A DNA stretch of 64,000 nucleotides from Flexibacter flexilis DSM 6793 (GCF_900112255.1 NZ_FOLE01000002.1:255854-319853), one strand, 5' to 3'; shown: positions 43,980 through 53,303, counted from the first letter of the stretch. Numbers and translations are program-made. The notes: generated by a model from the letters alone, not told the origin.

Positions 43980-44510
43980 ATGATCGAGCTAATAAAAGGA
44001 GATATTACAAAAATAACCGTTGATGCTATTGTAAATGCAGCCAACACATCATTGCTTGGTGGCGGGGGCGTTGATGGTGCAATACACAAAGCTGGAGGAA
44101 AAGCGATACTTGAAGATTGTCAGAAAATCAGAAGTAAACAAGGTGGTTGCAAGGTAAGTGAAGCCGTCATTACTACGGCTGGCAAGCTCCCCGCAAAATT
44201 TGTAATTCATACCGTTGGGCCAGTTTGGAATAACGGCAACAATAACGAGGAAAATTTGTTGGCAGCAGCCTACCTTAACAGCCTTCGCCTTGCCTCGCAA
44301 AACGCCATTCATACAATCTCATTCCCTAATATTAGTACGGGTATTTACCGATTCCCTAAAGACAAAGCCGCACAAATCGCCGTCCAAGTCGTATCTGATT
44401 TCTTGGCTACCACAGACACCATTGAAAAAGTAATTTTCGTTTGCTTCGATGACGAAAACTATACGCTTTATGCCAAACTCTTAAACCAAAAAGATTTATA
44501 CAACAAATAA
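43980..44510 (+). CDS. Macrodomain ADP-ribosyl hydrolase (YmdB/MacroD-like)
   Basis: 176-residue single macrodomain. Motifs match O-acetyl-ADP-ribose deacetylases: [37 protein letters not shown] (catalytic Asn and the Gly loop with Asp) and [17 protein letters not shown] near residue 113. It would remove ADP-ribose from proteins or hydrolyse O-acetyl-ADP-ribose. The gene is divergent from the toxin fragment (87 bp apart) and precedes the TetR gene. A role in defence or in reversing an ADP-ribosylating toxin is possible but not shown here. Confidence 0.93.
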   Translation: MIELIKGDITKITVDAIVNAANTSLLGGGGVDGAIHKAGGKAILEDCQKIRSKQGGCKVSEAVITTAGKLPAKFVIHTVGPVWNNGNNNEENLLAAAYLNSLRLASQNAIHTISFPNISTGIYRFPKDKAAQIAVQVVSDFLATTDTIEKVIFVCFDDENYTLYAKLLNQKDLYNK

Positions 44511-44576
44511 ATCACTGAATTACAGAATATTAACAAAAAAATATACCCTCTTTCACAAAAAAAATTAGCGCAATAT

Positions 44577-44624
44577 TTTGATAAGAAAAAATAAGCATTG
44601 ACCTTTGCATACCAAACGGTCGGT
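44577..44624 (+). promoter_or_regulatory. tetR promoter and TetR operator
   Basis: TTTG (44577-44580), a 19-nt spacer and GACCTTTG (44600-44607) form a Bacteroidota-type promoter. The operator ATACCAAACGGTCGGT (44609-44624) overlaps the expected start site. The same 16-mer recurs at 45261-45276, before the pump genes, implying autorepression and pump repression by the TetR-type protein. Confidence 0.7.
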
Positions 44625-44628
44625 TTTT

Positions 44629-45219
44629 ATGAGCGATTCCAGAGAATTAATCCTTAACACTGCTTTTCGGCTTTTCTTAGAGAAAAGTTACCACGAAGTA
44701 ACAATGCAAGACATTGTGAAAGCGACGGGCTTGTCCAAAGGTGCATTTTACCATTACTTCAACAGCAAGGAAATGGTTTTTGAAGAAATTATTGAGTGGT
44801 TTTTCAAAGATATTTACCAAATCAGTTTTGCGGGCTTTTCCAAAAACTCACTTTGGGAATTTTGCGAAGATTACCTAAAAATGGTTGCCGAACGCGTTTA
44901 CAAATACGCCAACACCGACGGAGTGATGCGAACCAACCAATATTCTTTGATTTTTGATGCGACCAAAATCTTTCCGCAGTTTCGCGACAAACAAAAACGA
45001 AGGCAAGAAATAGAGCTGCAACAATGGACGAGCGTCATTGCCAAAGCCCGCGAAAGTGGCGAAATCGCCTCGCCGCTCTCCGATGAACAAATCGCCAAAC
45101 TATTTATTTATCAAAACTATGGCATCGGCGTATATCATGTGCTCCGAGCGCAGGTAGATGAACTGCTCAGCGAACGCCGCAACCAATTTAAAGCCATTTA
45201 TGAGCTTCTAAAAAAATAA
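44629..45219 (+). CDS. TetR-family transcriptional regulator of the efflux operon
   Basis: 196-residue repressor. The N-terminal helix-turn-helix (LILNTAFRLFLEKSYHEVTMQDIVKATGLSKGAFYHYFNSKE) is typical of TetR/AcrR; the C-terminal helical ligand-binding domain is variable. The ATG at 44629 (MSDSRE) was chosen because the upstream in-frame extension would lie over the operator and promoter. A matching operator stands in front of its own gene and of the HlyD-type gene, so the ligand is probably a pump substrate. It is transcribed in the same direction as the pump genes, 81 nt upstream of them. Confidence 0.92.
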   Translation: MSDSRELILNTAFRLFLEKSYHEVTMQDIVKATGLSKGAFYHYFNSKEMVFEEIIEWFFKDIYQISFAGFSKNSLWEFCEDYLKMVAERVYKYANTDGVMRTNQYSLIFDATKIFPQFRDKQKRRQEIELQQWTSVIAKARESGEIASPLSDEQIAKLFIYQNYGIGVYHVLRAQVDELLSERRNQFKAIYELLKK

Positions 45220-45260
45220 CAAACGCCTTGATTGCGAGGTGATTTTTTTTACATTAAAAC

Positions 45261-45278
45261 ATACCAAACGGTCGGTAT
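45261..45278 (+). promoter_or_regulatory. TetR operator before the efflux genes
   Basis: ATACCAAACGGTCGGTAT, sharing 16 bases with the operator at 44609-44624. It is partly palindromic (TACC with GGTA) and close to operators of AcrR/TetR-like repressors. It lies 23 bp before the ATG at 45301. Confidence 0.7.
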
Positions 45279-45300
45279 TAGATATTTTAAATTAAATTTT

Positions 45301-46395
45301 ATGAAAAAAGAAGAAAGTGCAGGTAAAAAAAGTCCGATGCTTCTGTACGGCATCCTTGGAGTTGCAGCAGTGGCCACCGCAGGATTTTTTTATTGGAAAC
45401 AAACAAGCGGTTTTGAAACCACCGACAACGCCCAACTGGACGGCAACATCATTACGGTAAAGTCTAATGTGTCGAGTTATGTGGACAAAATTTATTTCAA
45501 AGACAATCAATTAGTCAAAAAAGGAGATACGCTTATCACCCTGAATACCATTGAGTTGCAGGCAAAAGTAGAGCAAGCACGCGCCGCATTGGCCAACGCC
45601 AAAGCCAGCATTAAAGTAATTGGGAAAAAAGCCAGCGCAGGTTTTGACGATGCCCAAGCCTCTGAGCAGCTCGTAAAATCCAACCAACAAGCCGTAGAGG
45701 CGGCCACTTCTAATTTTAATTTGGCCAAAGAAGAACACGAACGCAACACGCAACTTTTTGCCATCAAAGGCATTACGCAACAAGATTTTACGGCTTCCAA
45801 AAATCAACTGGAAGTAGCCAAAAGCAGTTTGGAACAAGCCGTAAGTCGCATGAAATCTTCGCTTGCAACGGCTCACGGACGGACGGCCTCTGCCCAATCC
45901 GACGAAGCACAACTCGGCACGGCGGAAGCCTTGATTGAGCAAAGAAAAGCGGAATTAGTATTGGCCGAATACAATTTGTCGCACGCCTACGTGACGGCTC
46001 CGTGTTCGGGCATCGTGACCAAACGCGTAGTGCAACAAGGCAATTTGGTATCGGCTTCCCAAAATCTGTGCGCCATCGTGGACACGCAAGAGCTTTGGGT
46101 TACGGCCAATTTGAAAGAAAGCCAACTAAAATCCGTGCAAGTGGGACAACCTGTTGAAATAGAATTAGATGCGTACCCAAATATTCAGCTAAAAGGAACG
46201 GTGAGTTCGTTTGGCGGCGCGACAGGAGCTAAATTTTCGCTTCTCCCGCCCGACAACGCCTCTGGTAACTTCGTAAAAATCGTACAACGCGTTCCGTTGC
46301 GCATCGCCCTCGACAATTCCACAGCGGCCAATTTACCCAAAGGCGTATCCTTAATGCCTGGCCTGAGTGCTTTTGTAAAAATTAAAGTACAGTAA
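45301..46395 (+). CDS. HlyD/EmrA-type membrane fusion protein
   Basis: 364-residue periplasmic adaptor of a tripartite efflux pump. After a short cytosolic stretch, one TM helix (MLLYGILGVAAVATAGFFYW, about residues 13-32) anchors it. A biotinyl/lipoyl-like half motif (TTDNAQLDGNIITVKSNVSSYV), a long coiled-coil hairpin (about residues 75-195) and the second lipoyl half plus beta barrel (AYVTAPCSGIVTKRVVQQGNLV) follow, as in EmrA. The ATG at 45301 was chosen because the operator lies just upstream. It is 2 nt before the MFS gene. Confidence 0.93.
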   Translation: MKKEESAGKKSPMLLYGILGVAAVATAGFFYWKQTSGFETTDNAQLDGNIITVKSNVSSYVDKIYFKDNQLVKKGDTLITLNTIELQAKVEQARAALANAKASIKVIGKKASAGFDDAQASEQLVKSNQQAVEAATSNFNLAKEEHERNTQLFAIKGITQQDFTASKNQLEVAKSSLEQAVSRMKSSLATAHGRTASAQSDEAQLGTAEALIEQRKAELVLAEYNLSHAYVTAPCSGIVTKRVVQQGNLVSASQNLCAIVDTQELWVTANLKESQLKSVQVGQPVEIELDAYPNIQLKGTVSSFGGATGAKFSLLPPDNASGNFVKIVQRVPLRIALDNSTAANLPKGVSLMPGLSAFVKIKVQ

Positions 46396-46397
46396 AC

Positions 46398-47978
46398 ATG
46401 GAAACATCAAAACAAATTGCTCCGCCTGTTTACCCGACAGGTCTCACGCGGGCAATTCTCGTGGGGACGGCCATCGTGTGTGCGCTGTTGGAGCTGATAG
46501 ATACGACCGTCGTAAACGTATCGCTCAGCGAAATTAGCGGCAATATTGGCGCGAGTACTTCCGAAATCGCTTGGGTCGTAACCAGTTACAGCGTTGCGAA
46601 CGTTATTATTATTCCGCTTTCGGCGATGCTTTCGGCACTGTTTGGGCGCAAACTTTACTTCACGGCATCGGTGGCCATCTTTACACTGGCTTCGCTGATG
46701 TGCGGTTTTTCTACGGATTTGTGGACATTGGTCTTTTGGCGATTTGTGCAAGGTATGGGCGGCGGCGGACTCCTTTCTACGTCCCAATCCATCATCTTTG
46801 GCGCATTTCCACCCGAAAAACAAGCCACAGGCACAGCCATTTTTGGTTTGGGTGTAATACTTGGGCCAACGTTTGGGCCTGTGATGGGCGGCCTCATTAC
46901 CGACAATTTAAGTTGGCATTGGGTGTTTTTTATTAACCTTCCGATTGGCATTATCGCTGCTATTTTGGCATGGAAATTCGTGCCTGACTTGACGGGAGCC
47001 GAAAAACCCGAAAAAATGGACTGGTGGGGCATTCTGTTTCTGGTCATTGGTTTGGGCTGTTTGCAATATATTTTGGAAGAAGGCGCAATGCACGACTGGT
47101 TTGAAAGTGCCGAAATCACTGTGTTTGCCATCTTTTCGGCCTTAGGCATTATTGCTTTTGTGTGGCGGGAATTAATGATAGACTACCCAGCCGTTAATCT
47201 CAGGCTTTACAAAAGCTATAACCTCAAAATCGGCAACGTGCTGAACATGATAGTGGGCACAGCGATTACGGGTTCTGTATTCATTTTCCCACTGTTCGCC
47301 CAAACTTCGCTTGGCTGGACGGCCACCCAAACAGGTGCGTTTATGATACCGGGTTCGCTTATGACGGCGTTTTCGATGCCCGTCGTGGCGGGATTTCTCA
47401 AAAAAGGCGTAAGCCCCAAAGCATTGATGATTTTCGGAGCTTTGATGATGTCGGGCTTTTTGTTTTGGCTTTCATTTGCTTCGCCAGACGCCAACAGCGA
47501 TTTCTTTTTCGTGCCGTTTCTGATGCGTGGCGTTGGGGCTGCGTTCATGATGTCACCAGTAATTGGCTTGTCGGTGGCAGGCCTTACGGGTCGGGATTTG
47601 GCGCAAGCCGCGGGTTTGTCCAATATGTTGCGGCAGTTGGGCGGTGCCGTGGGGATTGCTTTCATTAATATCTTCCTGAATAACAGCACGATGCAGGTAC
47701 GAAGCATTTTGCGCACGAATATTTCAGAATTTAATGCCATGTCCACCGACCAAATGGCTGGCCTTACGCAAACGCTCAAAAGTATTGGCTATTCGGCAGA
47801 TGAAGCCTACACGGGAGCTTTGCAACTCATGGCCAGTTCGGTAACCAAACAGCAAGCCATCGTAGCCTATTGTCAGGGATTTTTCACGTTGGGATTTGCG
47901 GTTTTGTTCTGCGTGCCGCTGATTTTATTACTCAAAACACCCAAAGGCGGCAGCATTCAGGCCGACAGTGGTCACTAA
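46398..47978 (+). CDS. DHA2-family MFS drug transporter (EmrB/QacA-like)
   Basis: 526-residue inner-membrane proton antiporter with 14 predicted helices. The DHA2 markers are present: motif D1-like LLELIDTTVVNVSLSEI in helix 1, motif A-type loop SALFGRKL, and the antiporter motif C GLGVILGPTFGPVMGG in helix 5. It exports hydrophobic toxic compounds or drugs through the adaptor and TolC-type channel encoded by its neighbours. Gene order tetR-adaptor-MFS-TolC, with 2-21-nt gaps between the pump genes, marks an operon. Confidence 0.94.
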   Translation: METSKQIAPPVYPTGLTRAILVGTAIVCALLELIDTTVVNVSLSEISGNIGASTSEIAWVVTSYSVANVIIIPLSAMLSALFGRKLYFTASVAIFTLASLMCGFSTDLWTLVFWRFVQGMGGGGLLSTSQSIIFGAFPPEKQATGTAIFGLGVILGPTFGPVMGGLITDNLSWHWVFFINLPIGIIAAILAWKFVPDLTGAEKPEKMDWWGILFLVIGLGCLQYILEEGAMHDWFESAEITVFAIFSALGIIAFVWRELMIDYPAVNLRLYKSYNLKIGNVLNMIVGTAITGSVFIFPLFAQTSLGWTATQTGAFMIPGSLMTAFSMPVVAGFLKKGVSPKALMIFGALMMSGFLFWLSFASPDANSDFFFVPFLMRGVGAAFMMSPVIGLSVAGLTGRDLAQAAGLSNMLRQLGGAVGIAFINIFLNNSTMQVRSILRTNISEFNAMSTDQMAGLTQTLKSIGYSADEAYTGALQLMASSVTKQQAIVAYCQGFFTLGFAVLFCVPLILLLKTPKGGSIQADSGH

Positions 47979-47999
47979 TCAACAAAAAGACGAATCGTT

Positions 48000-49328
48000 A
48001 TGAAAATATTTAATTCAATTACCTTCTTGCTGGTGCTGGCCGCCAGCATCGGGGCACACAGCCAAAACACACTCAGTCTGAGTATGCAAGAAGCTCAAAA
48101 TTTGGGTTTGCAGAATAGATATGATGTAAAAGCCATGCGTTATGACCTTGAGCTGGCCGACAAAAAAATTCAGGAACAGAAAAATAATTTACTTCCAGAC
48201 CTCAAAGCCACTGGAAACATTCATTACAGCCCCAAAATACAAGCCACTTTCATTCCGCCAGGGTTTGTGGGAATGACCGAAGGCCGATTGGTGGCTTTGG
48301 GCGCGAAAAGCACCAGTATATTTGCGCTCGAATTGCACCAGCCGCTTTATAATCCCAGCCTGAATACCAATATCCAATTGGCGCAGAGCAGCAAACTCAT
48401 TGACGAGCAACAAGTTCATTTACAAGAAATTGAAATAAAAAAACAAATCAGCTATTCGTATCTGAACGTATTGTTGCGCCAATTGCAACACGATTTGGCC
48501 AAAGAAGAAGAACGCCGTTTTGAAACTTACGCCAAATTAGCCGAAGGCAAACACAAAAACGGGACATTGGTGGACAATGATTTTTTACGCGCCAAACTCG
48601 ACTACGAAAACGCCCAACAACAAACCCAAATCAGTAAACAAAACTATGATTACAGTCTCCAAACGCTTCGTTATCAACTCAATGTAACGGACAGCACGAC
48701 ACTTGTACTAACGGACAAATTGGGCGTAGTGAGTGTTACGGACGTTGTGGCACCAGACTACGCAGCCGCCGACAAGCGCATCGAATACCAGATTTTGAGT
48801 TTGGAAGAAAAACATAACATTTTGCAAGGCAAAAAACAACGCCAAATGGTGTTGCCGACGCTCTCGTTTGTGGCCAATTATTCCGCCCAATACCTCAACG
48901 CCGAGTTTAATTATGATTACACAATGGGCAAATGGTGGTCTTCGTTCAGTGGCATTGGTTTGCAGTTGTCTGTGCCGCTTACGGGGCAGTTCACGAACCG
49001 CAACCATTTGCAGCAAATCAGTTTGGAGTCGCAGAAAATACGCGCCAAACAAGAACACCAAAAACAAACTACGATTCATGAAATAGAACAAGCCAGTTCG
49101 GAACTTGCCAATGCCGCCAAAAACTTCGGCAATGCACAAAAAAACTATGAGTTGGCCAAGCAAATATTTCAGAATCAACAACAACAGTTGCAACTGGGGT
49201 CGTTCAGCTACGAAAAAATCCTGAACACAGAAAGCACCGTTACCAACACCGAAGAAAATTACGTATTGGCCTGCTACAACTACTTAGTGGCTCGCCTCAA
49301 CTACACGGTAGCCGTCGGGCAGTTGTAA
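48000..49328 (+). CDS. TolC-family outer-membrane efflux protein
   Basis: 442-residue outer-membrane factor. The signal peptide (SITFLLVLAASIGAHSQ) precedes two repeats of long coiled helices with short beta segments (LSMQEAQNLGLQNRYDVKAM, LELHQPLYNPSLNT; second half LSVPLTGQF). It completes the tripartite pump as the exit duct. It is 21 nt downstream of the MFS gene and is followed by a terminator, closing the operon. Confidence 0.93.
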   Translation: MKIFNSITFLLVLAASIGAHSQNTLSLSMQEAQNLGLQNRYDVKAMRYDLELADKKIQEQKNNLLPDLKATGNIHYSPKIQATFIPPGFVGMTEGRLVALGAKSTSIFALELHQPLYNPSLNTNIQLAQSSKLIDEQQVHLQEIEIKKQISYSYLNVLLRQLQHDLAKEEERRFETYAKLAEGKHKNGTLVDNDFLRAKLDYENAQQQTQISKQNYDYSLQTLRYQLNVTDSTTLVLTDKLGVVSVTDVVAPDYAAADKRIEYQILSLEEKHNILQGKKQRQMVLPTLSFVANYSAQYLNAEFNYDYTMGKWWSSFSGIGLQLSVPLTGQFTNRNHLQQISLESQKIRAKQEHQKQTTIHEIEQASSELANAAKNFGNAQKNYELAKQIFQNQQQQLQLGSFSYEKILNTESTVTNTEENYVLACYNYLVARLNYTVAVGQL

Positions 49329-49345
49329 GGAAGTTTTTAAACACA

Positions 49346-49386
49346 AACTCCCGCTTTCGGCTTACAATCGGCCAAAAGCGGGAGTT
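49346..49386 (+). terminator. Terminator of the efflux operon
   Basis: A 12-bp stem (AACTCCCGCTTT with AAAAGCGGGAGTT, 16-nt loop) is followed by ATTTTTTATT. On the minus strand it can also stop the methyltransferase gene at 49405. Confidence 0.85.
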
Positions 49387-49404
49387 ATTTTTTATTGAAA
49401 AATA

Positions 49405-50316
49405 TTATTGTTTCTCATACACGGCCAACAAGTTGCGGCCATCTTTGGAGGCTTCCGACTGCGCCAAAAAGAATTTGAACACAAAAGCAGGTACAAGTTT
49501 TAACACACTGGCTTGCAATGGTTTACTTTTCTCCAAATGTTTTATATAAGCATTACGGAAACCCGAACGATATTGCGGCAATAGCACTTCTGTTTGTACA
49601 GATAACGTTTTTAGGCCAAAATGTGGCGCAATGGCGGCCAACGCCTTTTTGTCCCAAAGTCCCATGTGATGCGGCGGCAAATTCAGGGCGTGCAGGCGGT
49701 CGTAACGATACAAATACGGGTTGCTGTTAGGCACGGCGATAATCAATTTTCCGTTGGGTTTGAGGGCCGACACCGCCGCCGACATAAACGAATGTATATC
49801 GTCGATGTGCTCTAACACCTGAAAAAAGCAAACCACATCGTAAGTGTTTGGGTGCAGTTTGGCATAGTCTTGTATGCTTTGTTGGTAAACGGTCAGGCCT
49901 TTTTCTTTTGCCCACTTGATGGCATCGTCGCTAAAATCAAGGCCAACGGCATTCGTTACGCCTTTTTTGCGCAAACGCTCCTGAAAATTTCCGTTTCCAC
50001 AACCCACTTCCAACACCGAATCGGTTGGCTTGATATGCTCAAGGGCTTGCGTATGTTCCCATTTTTCTACCATATAATAGCCGTGTTGCTTTTGCAATTG
50101 GTCGTACAATGACGAACGCCCAATCACAGAATATGGATAAAAAAAACGGTAGCCCGTAGCCGTGCATTTATACAAATTTACTTGTGTGAGTCCTGCAAAA
50201 TATTCGGCAACATCAATGTTATCTTTGCGATAGGCCGCTATGATTTCGGCTGCTGTAAAGTTTTCGTCTAATTCTACTTCTGCCTTTTGCGTAACAGGCG
50301 ACAAAGGTTTGCTCAT
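49405..50316 (-). CDS. Class I SAM-dependent methyltransferase
   Basis: 303-residue soluble methyltransferase. Motif I is VLEVGCGNGNFQERL near residue 100, followed by the acidic loop GLDFSDDAI, motif IV-like VVCFFQVLEHIDDI and LKPNGKLIIAVPNS. The set fits Methyltransf_23/25 enzymes acting on small molecules, lipids or sugars; the substrate is unknown. About 85 N-terminal residues precede the core, including GYRFFYPYSVIG. There is no close operon partner: CorA is 69 bp upstream. Confidence 0.88.
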   Translation of the reverse strand: MSKPLSPVTQKAEVELDENFTAAEIIAAYRKDNIDVAEYFAGLTQVNLYKCTATGYRFFYPYSVIGRSSLYDQLQKQHGYYMVEKWEHTQALEHIKPTDSVLEVGCGNGNFQERLRKKGVTNAVGLDFSDDAIKWAKEKGLTVYQQSIQDYAKLHPNTYDVVCFFQVLEHIDDIHSFMSAAVSALKPNGKLIIAVPNSNPYLYRYDRLHALNLPPHHMGLWDKKALAAIAPHFGLKTLSVQTEVLLPQYRSGFRNAYIKHLEKSKPLQASVLKLVPAFVFKFFLAQSEASKDGRNLLAVYEKQ

Positions 50317-50385
50317 TTCTTATATACTTGATAAAATCAATTCAAAATTTGGCTTAAAAACTTCAAAGATAGGGATAAATGCAAG

Positions 50386-51279
50386 TTAGCGCAACCAACC
50401 TTTTCTTTTAAACCAAACAAAAAGTCCTACACCTGTAGCCAACATTCCTAACAAAGCAATTGGGTAACCCCATTTGTGTTGCAGTTCGGGCATATAACTG
50501 AAATTCATGCCATAAACCCCCGCAATAAACGTAATGGGCATAAAAAATACCGAAAACAAGGTTAGCACGCGCATTACCTCGTTGGTGCGATGCGACTCCA
50601 AAGCCAAATGCAAGTTCATCAGTGAGTTAGCCATTTCTAATACCTGTTCCGTCCGAAACGAGAGCTTTTCTACCAGATGCACGGGTTCGTGCCGCTTGTC
50701 TTGGGGCGTAAGGTCGGGCAATTGCAAGGCGATTTCGTGCGTAAACGAAAGCAAACGCTTTATCAGATTCATGCGCCTTTTGATATAAAAAAGTCGCTGA
50801 ATCATCAGGGAACTGGGCTTTTTGAGAATAATCATTTCCTCATAGTCTTCCAGTTGGTCTGAAGCCTGCTCAATGGGCAGTTCATAGCTCTGCACACAAA
50901 AATTAACGATGGCTTCTATCGTTTGGGCTACGGAGATATTCGCATTTTGGGCTGTTCGCTGAAAAAATTCATCCAACAGTTGTTGCGGCTTTCGGTGAAT
51001 CGTAATCAAAAAATTTTCTCCATAAAAAATGGCGATTTTCTGCGTCATTTCCCGAATGGTATCAGCTTCGGCCTCCGCATCGGGCATATATTGGCGCAAC
51101 ATCACGTACGTTCCGCCACCTTCCATAACCTGAAAGCGCGGCAAATGCTCAGGATCCAAACACGCATTCACGTAATGACTCGGCAGGGCGTAAGTCTGTG
51201 CCAATTCCTCTAACTCTTGGGATGTAGGCAAGACAATATCCAACCACCGAAAAGCACCCGTTTTTATTGTATTTATCAT
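50386..51279 (-). CDS. CorA-family divalent cation transporter
   Basis: 297-residue CorA-like magnesium/cobalt channel. A soluble N-terminal funnel domain is followed by a long helix and two C-terminal transmembrane helices (about residues 235-255 and 270-290). The YGMNF selectivity motif and the loop sequence PELQHKWG lie between the helices; the tail is basic (FKRKGWLR). It is slightly short for CorA but complete. Its start is 3 nt from the stop of the phosphoribosyltransferase gene. Confidence 0.92.
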   Translation of the reverse strand: MINTIKTGAFRWLDIVLPTSQELEELAQTYALPSHYVNACLDPEHLPRFQVMEGGGTYVMLRQYMPDAEAEADTIREMTQKIAIFYGENFLITIHRKPQQLLDEFFQRTAQNANISVAQTIEAIVNFCVQSYELPIEQASDQLEDYEEMIILKKPSSLMIQRLFYIKRRMNLIKRLLSFTHEIALQLPDLTPQDKRHEPVHLVEKLSFRTEQVLEMANSLMNLHLALESHRTNEVMRVLTLFSVFFMPITFIAGVYGMNFSYMPELQHKWGYPIALLGMLATGVGLFVWFKRKGWLR

Positions 51280-51282
51280 GGA

Positions 51283-51789
51283 TTAACCCAAATAAACGCC
51301 AACGCTTTCCGCCTCACTCAATTGCACAGAAATATGCTCCTGAATGGTGGTGGCCAGCGCATAGCCCACAAAGTCGGCACGAATCGGAAAAGTACGATGG
51401 CTGCGTTCTACCAACACGGCTACTTGCAATTTTTTGCAGCCTTTGGCCAAAAATGGTGCAAGGGCATAAGTAAGAGTTCGGCCACTGTTTAGTACGTCAT
51501 CTACCAACACAACTGCTTGATTTTCAAAAGAAATACTAGAATTATCTAACAATACATTCGGTTGTGTGGCGGCTGTTTTGTCTAATTTTACTTGCAAAAG
51601 TTCCACCGTGAATGGTGCAATGGCACGCAATTGCTCCACTAACATTTGCGCCAAGCGGTAGCCTTCATCAAAAATTCCAGCAACAATAACATTGCTTTCT
51701 TCTAAGTTTTGTTCACAAATTTCGTAGGCCATACGCGTTACTTTCTGGGCGGTTTGGCGCGGGTTAAGCAATTGATTGGCAGCAGACAT
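51283..51789 (-). CDS. Phosphoribosyltransferase family protein (PyrR-like)
   Basis: 168-residue type I phosphoribosyltransferase fold. The PRPP-binding motif is VVLVDDVLNSGRTLTYAL near residue 95, preceded by VIVAGIFDEGYRLAQ. Size and motif resemble PyrR or hypoxanthine/uracil phosphoribosyltransferases, but substrate cannot be chosen from the sequence. It sits in a minus-strand set with the response regulator (34 nt upstream) and CorA (3 nt downstream). Confidence 0.85.
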   Translation of the reverse strand: MSAANQLLNPRQTAQKVTRMAYEICEQNLEESNVIVAGIFDEGYRLAQMLVEQLRAIAPFTVELLQVKLDKTAATQPNVLLDNSSISFENQAVVLVDDVLNSGRTLTYALAPFLAKGCKKLQVAVLVERSHRTFPIRADFVGYALATTIQEHISVQLSEAESVGVYLG

Positions 51790-51823
51790 ATTTTATATTA
51801 TTTCAGGATAAAACAAAAACAAA

Positions 51824-52603
51824 TTATTGATCTAACCACTGTTTGAAAAGCGGAGCTCTATCATTGCTAATGATCAGCTCGCGCGGTTCGGGTGGTTGCA
51901 AATGTACTTTGATGCGGCTGTTGCTGTAAGGCATAATGCTGCTAATACTATTTATTTTGACAATAAATTGCCGATTGGCTTTGAAAAAAAGGGCGGGGTC
52001 GAGCATCTCGCCGAGTTGGTCTAAGGTATAATCTACAGGAATTTTTTGCTTGTCCGTACAAACCATAAAAATCAGTTTGTCTTCGGCAAAAAAATACGCG
52101 ATTTCTTCCACTGGCACAGACCAAATACGCTGGCCAAGTTTGACCAAAAACCTTGATTTATAAGCCTTTGTTGGGATTTGTTGTTGCCGAATAGCCTCCA
52201 ACAACGTATTGACATCAAAACCCAAAGAAGGCGTATTTTTTTGTTGATACAGTTGCTCGTACTTATACAAACTGCGGGCGATGTCGTCGGCTTTGATGGG
52301 TTTTAGCAAATAATCTACGCTATTCACCTCAAAGGCTTTTACCGCAAATTCGTTGTAGGCCGTCGTAAAAATAATCGGTACGTCGATTTTGACTTTTTTG
52401 AAAAGCTCAAAACTCAAACCGTCCGAAAGGTGTATATCCAAAAAAATAAGGTCGGGGGCTGGGTTATTTTCCAACCACCGAACCGTACTTTTGATAGAAT
52501 CCAGTTTATCCAATACCACAATGTTAGCATCGTGTCGCAAAATAAGCCATTCGAGTTTTTCGGCGGCTATTTCTTCGTCCTCTACGATAAGCACTTTTAG
52601 CAT
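51824..52603 (-). CDS. LytTR-family response regulator
   Basis: 259-residue two-domain transcription factor. The receiver domain has LKVLIVEDEEIAA, the phospho-acceptor Asp in DLIFLDIHLSDG near residue 56, the Thr in IFTTAYNEFA and the Lys in YLLKPIKADD. The C-terminal LytTR DNA-binding domain (about residues 150-255) includes VEEIAYFFAEDKLIFM and KANRQFIVKI. No sensor kinase is adjacent, so it is an orphan within this window. It is 25 nt downstream of the NUDIX gene. Confidence 0.93.
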   Translation of the reverse strand: MLKVLIVEDEEIAAEKLEWLILRHDANIVVLDKLDSIKSTVRWLENNPAPDLIFLDIHLSDGLSFELFKKVKIDVPIIFTTAYNEFAVKAFEVNSVDYLLKPIKADDIARSLYKYEQLYQQKNTPSLGFDVNTLLEAIRQQQIPTKAYKSRFLVKLGQRIWSVPVEEIAYFFAEDKLIFMVCTDKQKIPVDYTLDQLGEMLDPALFFKANRQFIVKINSISSIMPYSNSRIKVHLQPPEPRELIISNDRAPLFKQWLDQ

Positions 52604-52628
52604 AGTGTATTGATTTTCAATTTATTAA

Positions 52629-53303
52629 TTAACTCACTTGCGTTTGCCAATATTCATTAAAAACGGCAGCAATGGAACTATAACTATTCTGTAAAGCCAC
52701 ATTTACTTCGCCTTCATTCATCCAACGCAACTCCTCGATATCCTCTTCCGTTTGGGGCGAAATGTGCGAATCATCGGTGCATTCCATCAGATACCACGTT
52801 GTTTTTTTCAAAATACGGCGGCCTTCCGACACGTAAGTATGCCACGTAGTACAAACTTTCGATTCGGGAAAAACCTTAATTCCGCATTCCTCCTCCACTT
52901 CGCGCACCGCGCCTTCGAGTTTGGTCTCGTCTTTTTCGAGTTTGCCTTTAGGCAAATCCCATTTTTTGAGGCGATAAATCATCAAAAATCGGTCGCCTTT
53001 CATCACCAAACCGCCAGCCGCTTCAATGATTTTGAATTGTTTTTTGATAAAACGCTTCACCTCCTTGTACTCTTCGGCGATAAAGGTAATAGACTTTAAT
53101 TTTTTGAGTTTTTTTACTTCCATCAAAGCCAACAACGAATCCATGTACGCGGGCGTTCCGTCCGTAATCAGCACATGACCAATGAGTTTGATACTTTTTA
53201 GCGGAATTTGACTGTTCACGACCATATCAAAATCCTCGTAGCTCAAAGGCATGTCTTCGTGCCTTACAATATTGATAAGCCTATCGTTGATAAACAACTT
53301 CAT
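52629..53303 (-). CDS. NUDIX hydrolase with N-terminal extension
   Basis: 224-residue protein. The Nudix box GKLEKDETKLEGAVREVEEECGI is complete near residue 120, with GGLVMKGDRFLMIYRLKKWDLP leading into it. The first 90 residues (a small alpha/beta segment ending KRFIKKQFKIIEAAG) are an extra domain I do not recognise. It would hydrolyse a nucleoside-diphosphate derivative, such as an oxidised nucleotide, dinucleotide or nucleotide sugar. It is probably the first gene of a set running to CorA. Confidence 0.88.
   Translation of the reverse strand: MKLFINDRLINIVRHEDMPLSYEDFDMVVNSQIPLKSIKLIGHVLITDGTPAYMDSLLALMEVKKLKKLKSITFIAEEYKEVKRFIKKQFKIIEAAGGLVMKGDRFLMIYRLKKWDLPKGKLEKDETKLEGAVREVEEECGIKVFPESKVCTTWHTYVSEGRRILKKTTWYLMECTDDSHISPQTEEDIEELRWMNEGEVNVALQNSYSSIAAVFNEYWQTQVS

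Noticed and set aside
46407-46823. Minus-strand frames inside the MFS gene
   Set aside because: Shadow frames of a conserved transporter; no coding character of their own.
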